DNA of 64,000 bases from the NCBI RefSeq assembly GCF_007997035.1, contig NZ_VOSS01000033.1, positions 1 to 64,000 on the forward strand, given 5' to 3'. The number at the start of each line of letters is the position of its first letter. Position 1 is the first letter of the stretch. Shown one piece after another: positions 1-9,555 of this stretch. Position numbers and translations under genes: made by a program. Origin of the DNA: Ralstonia sp. TCR112 (GTDB taxonomy: Bacteria; Pseudomonadota; Gammaproteobacteria; Burkholderiales; Burkholderiaceae). Below the pieces are notes generated by a model, which did not search any database, was not told the DNA's origin, and saw only the letters and a list, made by a program, of their open reading frames with translations.

Positions 1-3000
1 CGAGTGCCGATTCGGCGCCACGCGGCCCCAGCTCGGGCAGCACGCGTTGCGCCGGCGTGCTGCCCGGGGCGGGCGCCACGCCCGGCGTGCGCACGCCCGA
101 TGCGGCCAGGTCGGCCACCGCCGCCTCGTAGGCGCGCCGTTGCGACGCGCCATGCTGGCGCGCCACGCCCATGCCGGCGCCCATGAGCCCGGCCGAGGTG
201 AAGAACTGCACCCAGTCTTCGCCCGTGGCCTGCCCGTTCGATGTCGCCAGCGATTGCCCCTGGTGCAGCATGGCCGCGAGGTTGGTGTTGAGCGCGCCGG
301 TGCCCATCAACCGATAGGCGAGGGCGCCGCCGCCCAGGAACTGCAGCCCCACCAGCCGGCGCAGGCGCGCGGGCAGCCGGGCGAGCACGTCCGCCCGGTT
401 GAGCAGCGGGATGGCATCGTTCAGCCGCTGCAGGCGCGTCGTGCCCAGCGTGAGATCGGCGACGACACCCGGGTTGCGCGTGACGCCAAACACGGCATTC
501 AGCCGTTGCGCCGCGTTGGCGGTTGCCGCAGGGGATCCATACAGCGCATGGCTGAGCACGGCATTGGTGAGGTTGTTCTGGAACGGGCGCAGCGCCCAGC
601 GGTTGTCATTGAGCAGGCTGATGCGCGCGGCGTCTTCCGCGCTGGCGCCGCGCGTGATGCGCACCGCGTTGATCGCCTCCATGAGATCAGCGTTGTAGGC
701 GCCCACGCGCGCTGCGGCCACGGCCGTGCGGTTGACGAGCCCACCGACGCCGGCCGCGCCGCCCAGCACGTTGGCCCCAAGGCCCACCCAGTTCCACGGG
801 TCTTCACGACCCTTGGCGGTGGAGAGCGCATTGATCGAGTGCGCCGCGCCTGCCACGGCCGTCACCGCAAAATACGCATCGGCCAGGTTCGACAGCACTA
901 TGGCCCACAGCGCAGCGGTCTCGGGCTGCACGACGGTGGTGATGATGCCGGCCGCCACCGTCAGGCCGATCTCCAGGTCGGTCTTCAGGTGCTCCCAGTT
1001 GTACCAGTGGTCGTCGGGCTTGTAGCTCTTCCAGTAACCGTCGTCGGTCATCAGGTTGCCGTTGGCATCGACCACCCAGTGCGGCTGGGCGATGAGCAGG
1101 CCGCGGTCCAGCCCGCTGTGCGATTCCCAGTCGCCATAGCCGTTGCGCACGGTAGTATCGGCGGGGCCCACGTCGATGTAGCGCCCGTCGGTGCCGATGC
1201 CCTCCATGATGGCCAGGCGCTTGGCGTCGCCCTTGGCCTCGCGGTTGTCCCACCACTGCATCGACAGCGAGGTGAGTGCCACGGGCGTGGCGCCGCTGGG
1301 CGTGTTCACGCCTTCGCCGTGCATGAGCTGGCTGGCCACCTGGGCCAGCGTGGTCTTGTGGCCCTTGTGGTCGTAGACGACTTCGTTGCCGCTGTACTCA
1401 GCGAACTGGCCGTCGGCCATGGCCTGCTGTTCGTCCAGAGAGCGCGCCGTGTACGTCGGGTCCAACCCGTATGCCTGGCCTACGGCGTTGTACACCTGGG
1501 CCTGGCTGGTGACGGTGTGCATGCCGTCCTGCCAGGGCAGCCCGACGGTGTTGCCGCTGGCCGTGACACCGGCGGTGCTGCCTGAGCTCACGCCTGCGGT
1601 GTCGGGCGTCCACTTCAGGTCGTTCTGCAGCCGTGGACTCGCGTTGGGCGCATTGGGAGCGGTGCCGACCGGCGCCGGCGGCTTGGGGGAATCCTTGTAG
1701 CCGGTCTCGCGCCGGATCTCCTTGCTGACCTCGTCGCCGATGTTGTCGCCGAGGATGTCCTGCGTGAGCTGCATCGGGACGTTGTCGTCCTTCACATCCT
1801 CCAGCCCGAAATCCTGCCCGGTGACCACGGCCATGCCACCGCCGCCGACGAAGTACGTCGTGTTCAGCCGCGAATCGACCGATTCGGTGCCCAGCCCGCC
1901 CTTGTCGATGGGCTTGAGCATCAGGCCTTCGATCTGCTTGCGCAGGTCGGTCATGTCCTGGTTGCGTGCACCGCCCGCGGCCGCGTAGATGCGCGACATG
2001 GCTTTCAGGTCGGTCACGTCCAGCTTGCCCTGGAACTGGCTGTGGTACAGCGCAGCGGCCAGGTCCGGCGCGACGCCGTTCATCTGGTCGGCTGCGGCGT
2101 TGGCCTGGTCTGACTTGTCCTTGCCGAAGACCTGCGCGCCGCTCTGCTGAAACAGCGACTGGGTTTGCGGGGCCTGGATCGTGTCGTCCAGCAGTTGCGC
2201 GTAGAAGATCGTGCCCTTGTAGACATCCAGCGACGTGCCCATGGCGGTGAGCCGGCCCTGGGGCGAATCCTTGCCGTCGTTGGCGGCGGTGCACATCATG
2301 GGCGCATGGTCGAGGATGGATTGCAGCGCGCGCTGCTGCAATCCCGAGATGCTCGCGTCTCCCATGACCTGGTCGAACAGCGGGTCACCGGACTGCATGC
2401 CGGCGAGCAAGCCTGTTAGCCGTTTGGCTGCCGCCGCGTCGCCCTTGCCTGGGCCGCCGTTGGTTTGCAGGGCATGCGCGGTGATGTGTAGCACCTGTTG
2501 TGCGCCAAGCCCCGTCTGCCATTGCTGGAAGCTCGTCAGCAGTTGCTTGAATTCGGGCGAGTCCTTGCCGGTGCCGCGCGCTGCCTCCATCTCGGGCGCG
2601 ATGCCGGCCATGGTGACGGCGTTCTGCGCTTTCCAGAGGGTGTCGACGTTGTCGGGGTTGAGCTGCCAATCGCCATCCTCGGGCTTGCGGCCGGCGGCTA
2701 CGTTCAGCGCCTGGTCCAGGTCGTTGTGATACGACTGCAGGGCGCGTGCGGCGGCGGCTTTGAGGTCGGCGTTGTCGGGCGCCTTGTCAGACTTGGCCTT
2801 AGCGTCCTGCCACGCCGCGTAATCGGTGCGGGCCTGCTTTACCGCGCCGTCGAGCGCCTTCTGGTCGGGCTTGATGTCCTGCTTCATGATGCCGGCCGTC
2901 ACGCGCAGCACGTCCGGGTCCAGCACGTTCAGCTTGGCGAGGTCCTTGGCTCCGGCCTCGACGGGGTCCTTGGTCGGGTCCTGGTAGTAGTCCTCCAGAT

Positions 3001-5357
3001 GCTGCTGCGCAGCCACCGTCAATGCGGATTGCGTCAGCATCGCCTCGTTCTGTTCGTTGCCGCCGAGCCAGGCTCGTGTGGCGGCAATCGCCTCGGGCAG
3101 TGTCATGCCGCTGGCCACGAGCTGGCCCAGATGGGCGGTGGTGTCGGGCTGGGCGCCGTCGCGCTGCGTGTCGGGCGTCTTGGCATCGGGCGTTGCCGCC
3201 AGGTTGCCCTTGCGCAGGGCGTTCACGCCGTCCTGCAGGTCCTGTTCGGTAAACAACTGGGCGCCGTCGACATCCTTGGTGGCCTGGTCGATGGGGTCGC
3301 TGGGGGGCTGCGCGGCCTTGTCGCCTGACTTGTCGCCGGTGTTGTCCTGCTGCCGCGCCACGGTCACGGCCTGGGCACGTGCCAGCACCGCTGCCTGGGC
3401 CCATGTCCGGTTGCTGATGTCGGCGTTGTCCTTGTCGTTGCGCGCGGCATCGAGCGCCTTCTGCAGGCCGGGCGCGTCGGCCGTGCCGCCGCCCAGTGCC
3501 TTGTTCAGCGCTGCCTGGGCCTTGGACAGGTGGCCCGCATCGTCCGGCCCGGTCTGCACCGGGGGCGGCGACGGCTTCAGGCCGGTGTGCTTCTGCAGCG
3601 TTTTCGACAGCGCACCGTTCGGGTCTTCATGATGATCGCTTGGTACGGCGCCATCGACGCATTGTTGGCCTTGGCCAGCCCCAGCGTGTCGAACGGTGTG
3701 TTGGGCGGTGTGTAGCCGTTTTCCTTGTAGCGGTCCTGATCGGCCTGTGCGTTGGAGAGGAAGGCCCGCAGACTGCCCATGACGTGCGCTGCGCCGTCGC
3801 TCTTCGGGCCGCCCAGCGCGTTGACGATGCGGCTGATGGGGCCGTAGTAGTCGTCGCGCTTGTCCAGCGTCTGCATGCTGGGGGCGTAGACCTCGGGGTC
3901 GCCCGCCTTGATCTTGCTGTCGATCTTGCCCTGCAGGTTTTGCGTGTAGAGCGCCTGCGCCAGTTCCGGCGAGGCGCGCTGCACGTCTTCCAGCAGCGCC
4001 GCGATGTCGCGCAGGTCGCCGGGCGTGCCTACCTTGGTGATGTTGTCGTGCGTGATGCCGGCGTTCAGCACCGCGGGGACCAGGTCCTTGTACAGCACCG
4101 TGTCCTTGTAGCGCGATAGCGCGTTGCCTTCGGCCACCAGCGTGTCGTGCGGGGTCTTGCCGCTGGCGTGGGTGATGTCCTGCAGCGCGCCCGACTGGAG
4201 GTCCTGCGTGCGTGCGTCGCCCATGACGCTTGCATACAGCGGGTCGGTGCTGGCCACGCCGCGCAGCTGCTGGGTGAGCGTCTGTGCAGCCTTGAGGTTG
4301 CCGTCTGCGCCGCCCGACGCGCGCGCGGCCTGGGCAGCGTCGACGATCTCCGCGGCGTGCAGGTCGTTCAGCACGTCGGCCGTCGACGGCACGCTTTGCG
4401 TACCTTGCGCGCCACTTGTGGCGCTGTTGCGTTGCGCGACAAGACGCTCGGCAAGCAGGCGCCGCTCGGTCTGCAGCGGATCGGCACGCCACTGGCTGTC
4501 GGGCTGGCCGGCCGCGGCGTTCAGTTCATCGGAAAGGGCGGTGTGGTACGCCTGCTTGTCGCGCGCCAGCGTGGCGGCGTCGGCATTGGCAGCCTTGTCC
4601 TTCTGCCAGGTCTCGAAGGCGGTCTGGGTGGCCTTGACGGTGTCGTCCAGGTTGGCGGCCGGCTTGAGCTCGACGTGCAGCGTCTTCACCACGTTGTCGA
4701 TGGTGGGCTTGGAGAAAATGCCGAGCCAGACCTCCTGCTTGGCGGCATTCGCAATGGGGTCGGCATCGGCCGGGACCTTGCCGTCTGCCACGGCTTTTTC
4801 GGCTGCGATGGTCAGGGCGGCTTCGCCCAGCAGCGTCTCGTTCTGCTCGCTGCCGCCAAGCTGGGCACGCGCTGCGTTGACGGCTTCGGCCTCGGTCATG
4901 CCGCCGTCGAGCCCCGCCTGAATGGCGCCCGCGCGTCCTGCAGCGTCACGGCTTGCGTGGGCGGCGCCTGGTCGGTGGCGAGCGGCTTGTCGGACAGCGA
5001 CTGCGTGGCGCTGTCCAGCGTGGTGTTGTCGAACACGTGCGTGAGGCCGACCTGACTGGCGGCCTGGTCAAGCGCGTCGACCTTGGGTTGCGCCGTGGTG
5101 CGTGCCGGGCCGTTGTGCGCGGCCTGCAGCAGGATGGCAGCCCGCGCAAGCGCCTCTCGGCTGACCGCGGGCTGCGTCTGCTGGATTTTCTCGATGGCAG
5201 CCTTCAGCGCCGCCGTATCGTCGGGAGCCTTGCCCTGGAGCGCATTCTTCAGGGCCGTCTCGGCATCAGACACATCGCGCGCGCTGGGCGGCGGCGGTGG
5301 CTGGATGGGCTTGGGGGGCGTCGGGACGCCACCACCGCCGTCGATGGCTCTGAGCAT
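1..5357 (-). pseudogene. Giant tandem-repeat protein, 5' part, two apparent frameshifts, runs off the left edge
   Basis: I do not recognise this protein. The start at 5357 has a strong AGGAGAA site just upstream and opens a Gly/Pro-rich N-terminus. Two homologous units follow, each an Ala/Gln-rich helical stretch leading into a conserved block. The block reads GMTEAEAVNAARAQLGGSEQNE at about residue 154 and GMTLPEAIAATRAWLGGNEQNE at about residue 751. A hydrophobic stretch rich in Gly, Ala and Val lies at about residues 1450-1545 (bases about 730-1000). The frame stays open to base 1, giving at least 1786 residues. The reading frame breaks near 4926 and near 3625; adding one base at each joins the units smoothly, so sequencing error is likely. 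No signal peptide is seen. The size and tandem build recall large secreted or effector-like proteins of plant-associated proteobacteria, but that is only a guess. Confidence 0.6.
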
Positions 5358-5770
5358 AACGATTCTCCTGGGCAGACTACGGGCACTCGCCCATGATTGC
5401 CGCGCCTGCCAAGCACGCCTATTCGGAAAATTCGTAGAAAAGCGCGCGAGACGGGCCGCCGCCCGCCGCGGACTACGGGATTCAGTGGCGGTTTCCTGGT
5501 TGTGCGCGTGGTTGTGGCGTTGCGCCTTCTCTGGGGGGGGCGGCTGATGGGTCCCCATGAGGCTGCGGCTCCCATGGTTTTGAGAGCTTCGCGCCACATC
5601 GTCATCTGGGCCTGCGCCTGAAGGACAACACCGGGCGGCTGCGGCGCGCGCACAACGCGTGTATCTGGTGAGGATCTGATTCGCGCACGGTTGGCTTGGA
5701 TCAAAGAACCGATGGCCGTACCGGCGGCATAGTCGGCGCCGTGTCCCACGGTGTCCGTAAGGAGCCCCCC
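5358..5770. other. Intergenic region between the giant gene and the YitT gene
   Basis: This 413-base divergent gap should hold promoters for both neighbours, but I cannot place clear -35/-10 boxes. It contains a run of eight G at about 5532-5539. I looked for a pair of TTCG elements of the Hrp type upstream of the giant gene and found none. Open frames here are short and show no recognisable protein. Confidence 0.4.
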
Positions 5771-6457
5771 ATGAATGCCCCCGACAATGTCCCCGGTGTC
5801 ACCCGGCATAGCCTGCTTGAGGATGTGCTTGCCATCGTTACCGGCACGCTGTTCGTGTCGCTCGGCATCACGCTGTTCAAGCAGGGCGGTCTGCTGTCAG
5901 GCGGGACGGCCGGCGTGGCCTTTCTGATCCACTACGCCACATCGCTGCCCTTTGGCGTGGTGTTCTTCACCATCAATCTGCCGTTCTATTACTTGGCGGT
6001 GCGGCACATGGGATGGCGCTTCACGCTCAAGACGTTCTGTGCAGTGGCACTGGTGTCGTGGCTGAGCGAGGTGCACGCGCATTTCGTACAGCTGGGGTCG
6101 CTCAATCCGCTGTATGCGGGCGTCATTGGCGGCACGTTGATGGGCGTGGGCTTCATCGTCCTGTTCCGGCACCAGGCCAGCCTGGGTGGCGTCAACATCG
6201 TCGCGCTGTATCTGCAGGACAAGTACGGCATTCGCGCCGGCAAGCTGCAGATGGTGGTGGATGTCGGCATCGTGCTGGCCTCGCTGGTCGTGGTCAGCCC
6301 GATGGCGCTGGCGGCGTCGCTGGTGGGGGCGGTGGCGTTGAACCTTAGCATTGCGTTGAACCATCGGCCCGGTCGCTACCTGGCCATGCAAACTGGCAGC
6401 ACCGCCGTCGCTGCGCGTGTCGGCAGCAACGGCTCGCCGGGCTCCTCAATGGCTTAG
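5771..6457 (+). CDS. YitT-family integral membrane protein
   Basis: The product is 228 residues with about five or six hydrophobic segments, starting with VLAIVTGTLFVSLGITLF and then a Gly-rich loop (GGLLSGGTAGVAFLIHY) typical of the YitT/DUF161 family. It should sit in the inner membrane. Its function is not established; some relatives have been proposed as transporters. The ATG at 5771 follows AAGGAG at 5759-5764 and is preferred over an upstream TTG. It lacks the C-terminal cytoplasmic DUF2179 domain carried by longer Gram-positive relatives. It stands alone, convergent with the AraC gene that follows. Confidence 0.8.
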   Translation: MNAPDNVPGVTRHSLLEDVLAIVTGTLFVSLGITLFKQGGLLSGGTAGVAFLIHYATSLPFGVVFFTINLPFYYLAVRHMGWRFTLKTFCAVALVSWLSEVHAHFVQLGSLNPLYAGVIGGTLMGVGFIVLFRHQASLGGVNIVALYLQDKYGIRAGKLQMVVDVGIVLASLVVVSPMALAASLVGAVALNLSIALNHRPGRYLAMQTGSTAVAARVGSNGSPGSSMA

Positions 6458-6495
6458 CAAGGTGTCGGCAGCGCGCGTGGACGGAGATTGAACGC

Positions 6496-6524
6496 TCAAG
6501 CTGCTCGTTTCGGATGCAGCTTGA
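6496..6524. terminator. Hairpin between convergent YitT and AraC genes
   Basis: TCAAGCTGC at 6496-6504 pairs perfectly with GCAGCTTGA at 6516-6524 around an 11-base loop. It lies between two converging genes, where a shared terminator is expected. There is no T tract on either side, so intrinsic termination is uncertain. Confidence 0.4.
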
Positions 6525-6575
6525 CCAACGACCGATGCTGCCGGCTCGCTCGCCAATTCCGGTGTCGGGCCAAAT

Positions 6576-7622
6576 TCAATCCGGCTCTTTGTCGATAGCC
6601 GCGCCCTGGCTGCGGAATGTGCTGGGCGCCACGCCGTTCCAGCGCTTGAAAGCCTGCGAGAAGGTGGACAAGTCGGCGAAGCCGAGGCGCTCCGCGATCT
6701 CTCCCAGTGCCAGTTCACCCTCGATGAGCAGCGCCTTGGCCATCGCACAGCGCGATTCGGCCACCAACGCCCTGAAGGTGGTGCCTTCATCATGCAGCCG
6801 ACGCTTGAGCGTGCGTTCGCTGGTGTTCATCAGGCGCGCCATGCTGCTTAGCGTGGAGAGCGTGGTGCCGGGCGCAGCGCTCAAGTAGTGGCGGATCATC
6901 GCCGTCGTGCCCACGCGCAAGCGCCGCGCTTCGATGAGACGGCTGCACATCTGCTCGCACATCGAAGCCGTGAGGGGGTTGGCGTGTGGCAGCGGCCGGC
7001 TCAGGAATGATCGGTCGAACGCAAGACTGTTGACGTGCGCCGAGTATTCCGGCTCCGCAGCGAACAGCTTCCGGCGTACCGGAGAAGGCCCGCGCGCCGG
7101 CGGGGGGCTGGCCCTGAGCGTGAAACGGGACAGTGCGAAATCATCTCCCCCGATTTCCTGCAGCAAGACGGCAGCGGCGACCATGTCCCGCTCGACAACG
7201 AACCGCTTCACCTCATCGGCCAGTTCCGGCTCGCCAAAACTCAGCACGGCGAGATGGCCTTCTTCGTGATACGTGATCACGGTAAATGCGTAGGTGAGCG
7301 GCAGGAAACGCAACGCCAACGCCATGGCATCGCCGGCCGTGGCGCTGCTGATCAGGCCGTAACCCCACACCCCATACGCCGAAAAGTGGTAGCGCAGCCC
7401 AAGCTCCAACCCCAGCCCCGGCGGATGCTTCAACAGGCGCAGCAGATTGCTGACCACGCGAAGCTCCTGCGTGGCTGTCACTTCCATATTCGGGTCGGAC
7501 AGTTGGGCCAGCGACAGCTGCGTGCCGGCCAGCAGCTTTGCCGGCGAAAGACCGCGCTCCTGGCCAAAGTCGACCAGCAAGCGCGCGCTGGCCGGGCTCC
7601 GAGTGAACTCCCAGAAACGCAT
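6576..7622 (-). CDS. AraC-family transcriptional regulator, VirS-like
   Basis: The 348-residue protein has an N-terminal arabinose-binding-like domain of the OruR/VirS type (about residues 20-210) and a C-terminal AraC DNA-binding domain with two helix-turn-helix motifs. The second contains LGEIAERLGFADLSTFSQAFKRW. I chose the ATG at 7622 (MRFWEFTRSP), where homology to the family begins; the frame stays open further upstream but without a better ribosome site. The gene is divergent from the GMC oxidoreductase at 7873, with about 250 bases between them, so it most likely activates the 7873-15406 cluster. The divergent AraC plus monooxygenase arrangement matches virS-mymA of Mycobacterium tuberculosis. 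Confidence 0.85.
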   Translation of the reverse strand: MRFWEFTRSPASARLLVDFGQERGLSPAKLLAGTQLSLAQLSDPNMEVTATQELRVVSNLLRLLKHPPGLGLELGLRYHFSAYGVWGYGLISSATAGDAMALALRFLPLTYAFTVITYHEEGHLAVLSFGEPELADEVKRFVVERDMVAAAVLLQEIGGDDFALSRFTLRASPPPARGPSPVRRKLFAAEPEYSAHVNSLAFDRSFLSRPLPHANPLTASMCEQMCSRLIEARRLRVGTTAMIRHYLSAAPGTTLSTLSSMARLMNTSERTLKRRLHDEGTTFRALVAESRCAMAKALLIEGELALGEIAERLGFADLSTFSQAFKRWNGVAPSTFRSQGAAIDKEPD

Positions 7623-7645
7623 ACGGAGAAACCCTTGGGACGTGC

Positions 7646-7660
7646 TATTTGGCCCAAATA
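7646..7660. promoter_or_regulatory. Palindrome in the AraC/GMC divergent intergenic region
   Basis: TATTTGG-C-CCAAATA is a perfect inverted repeat with a one-base centre, 24 bases upstream of the chosen AraC start. Its position fits an operator for the regulator or the RNA polymerase region of its own promoter. No binding evidence is available, and AraC proteins often use direct rather than inverted repeats. Confidence 0.35.
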
Positions 7661-7872
7661 CTAAAACAGTTGTCCCCGCGCGCCATTGGTGTTTTCCCAT
7701 GACGGAAGCAACATCAACCGCATCCGATAGGTCGCCCCAGCAGTGTTGCGCCATCCGCTCCGAGGAAGCCGCAGATCTTCCCGAGCGCGGGGCGCCGGCC
7801 TTGCACGTCGGATCGCCAAGCAGCTGTCGGCTTACAGCGCCTGGCTCAAAAAAACAGTGTGGAGACAACAAC

Positions 7873-9555
7873 ATGGGCAACATCTTCGACTACGTCATTG
7901 TGGGCGGCGGGTCCGCCGGCAGCGTCGTGGCAGGGCGACTCACCGAAGACCGGCAGGTGACGGTGTGCGTTCTGGAGGCCGGCGGGAGCGGGAGTGAACC
8001 CGTCATCAATGTCCCGACCGGCGCCGTGGCGATGCTGCCCACCAAGCTCAACAACTGGGCATTCGAGACCGTGCCCCAGCCCGGACTGGGCGGGCGCAGG
8101 GGATACCAACCGCGTGGCAGGGCACTGGGAGGCTCATCGGCGATCAACGCGATGGTCTACATACGCGGGCACCGCAATGACTACGACGACTGGGCTGCGC
8201 GCGGCAATGTCGGTTGGTCCTATGACGACGTGCTGCCGTATTTCCGGCTCAGCGAGCACAACGAGCGGCTCGACAACGCATGGCATGGCCGCGACGGCCC
8301 GCTCTGGGTCAGCGACCTGCGCTCGGACAACCCCTTTCAAGCGCGCTACCTGGAAGCCGCCCGCCAAGCGGGGCTGCCGCTGACGGATGACTTCAACGGG
8401 GCAGACCAGGAAGGCGTCGGCATTTACCAGGTGACGCAAAAGCACGGCGAGCGGTGGAGCGCAGCACGCGCCTACCTGCTGCCGCACATCGGGCGGCGCG
8501 ACAACCTGAGCGTGAAAACGCATGCCCACGTCCAGCGCATCCTGTTCGAGGGCAACCGCGCCGTGGCCGTTGAAATGCTGCAAGGCGGCCAGCTTCACAC
8601 GGTGCGAGCACGCCGCGAAGTGGTGCTGGCCGCCGGGGCGTTTCAGACGCCCCAGTTGTTGATGCTCTCCGGCATCGGCCCCTCCCATGAACTGGATCGC
8701 CTCGGCATCCAGACGCGTGCGCACCTGCCGGGAGTGGGCCAGAACCTGCAAGACCATCCGGACTTCATCTTCGGGTACCGGGCGCGCAGCCTCGACACGA
8801 TGGGCGTGTCGATCGGTGGCGGCCTGCGCATGCTGAAGGCGATCCGACGATTCCGTCGCGAACGGCGAGGCGCGCTCACGTCGAACTTCGCCGAAGGCGG
8901 CGGCTTTCTGAAGACACGCGCCGGGCTCGCGATGCCCGATATCCAGCTTCATTTTGTCGTCGCGCTGGTGGACGACCATGCGCGGTCGTTTCACCTGGGC
9001 CATGGGCTGTCTTGCCATGTCTGCCTGCTGCGTCCCCGCAGCCGCGGCTCCGTCACCCTGCAGAGCAACAACGCCCAGGATGCACCGCTGATCGACCCCG
9101 CGTTCTTTCAGGACCCGCAGGATCTCGAAGACATGGTGGCGGGCTTCAAGCTCACGCGCAGGCTGATGCAGGCGCCAGCGCTGGCGGAGTGGATCACGAA
9201 GGATGTATTCACCGCCAATGTGAACACCGACGACGAGATTCGCGAGGTCCTGCGGCAGCGCACCGACACCGTCTATCACCCGGTCGGCACATGCCGGATG
9301 GGTAACGACGCTCACGCCGTCGTGGACCCTCAACTGCGCGTGCGCGGTCTGCAGGGCCTGCGCATCGTCGACGCCTCCGTCATGCCCACGCTCATCGGCG
9401 GAAACACCAATGCGCCGACGATCATGATTGCCGAGAAGGCGGTCGACATGATGCGGGGCCGCAGCCGGGTGCAGCCGGTGCTCCAGGAAGTTCGCTCCAT
9501 GTCCACGCAATTGAAGGTCGATGCCTTGGAGGAAGCCCGCCATGTATTCAGCTAA
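7873..9555 (+). CDS. GMC-family FAD-dependent alcohol/choline dehydrogenase-like oxidoreductase
   Basis: This 560-residue flavoprotein should oxidise an alcohol to an aldehyde or ketone. The N-terminus carries the FAD-binding GGGSAGSVVA loop (about residues 11-20). The GMC signature follows (PRGRALGGSSAINAMVYIRG, about residues 77-96). The C-terminal half has the active-site pair: His469 in YHPVGTCRMG and Asn511 in GGNTNAPT. The ATG at 7873 follows GGAGACAACAAC; the frame is open far upstream but that part overlaps the AraC promoter region. It is the first gene of a co-oriented cluster and overlaps the next gene by 14 bases, which suggests translational coupling. The substrate is not known; medium-chain or terpenoid alcohols would fit the neighbours. 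Confidence 0.9.
   Translation: MGNIFDYVIVGGGSAGSVVAGRLTEDRQVTVCVLEAGGSGSEPVINVPTGAVAMLPTKLNNWAFETVPQPGLGGRRGYQPRGRALGGSSAINAMVYIRGHRNDYDDWAARGNVGWSYDDVLPYFRLSEHNERLDNAWHGRDGPLWVSDLRSDNPFQARYLEAARQAGLPLTDDFNGADQEGVGIYQVTQKHGERWSAARAYLLPHIGRRDNLSVKTHAHVQRILFEGNRAVAVEMLQGGQLHTVRARREVVLAAGAFQTPQLLMLSGIGPSHELDRLGIQTRAHLPGVGQNLQDHPDFIFGYRARSLDTMGVSIGGGLRMLKAIRRFRRERRGALTSNFAEGGGFLKTRAGLAMPDIQLHFVVALVDDHARSFHLGHGLSCHVCLLRPRSRGSVTLQSNNAQDAPLIDPAFFQDPQDLEDMVAGFKLTRRLMQAPALAEWITKDVFTANVNTDDEIREVLRQRTDTVYHPVGTCRMGNDAHAVVDPQLRVRGLQGLRIVDASVMPTLIGGNTNAPTIMIAEKAVDMMRGRSRVQPVLQEVRSMSTQLKVDALEEARHVFS

Noticed and set aside
1-5300. Long plus-strand open frames (for example 47-1585 and 2498-3328) opposite the giant protein
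   Set aside because: They are shadows of the minus-strand coding frame in GC-rich DNA, with low-complexity translations and no family resemblance.
5532-5539. Run of eight G in the intergenic region
   Set aside because: Noteworthy only for data quality; no phase-variation setting is visible because it lies outside any coding frame or promoter box that I can identify.
5358-5700. Search for paired TTCG (Hrp-type) elements upstream of the giant gene
   Set aside because: No pair with the right spacing was found, so there is no sequence support for type III secretion control.
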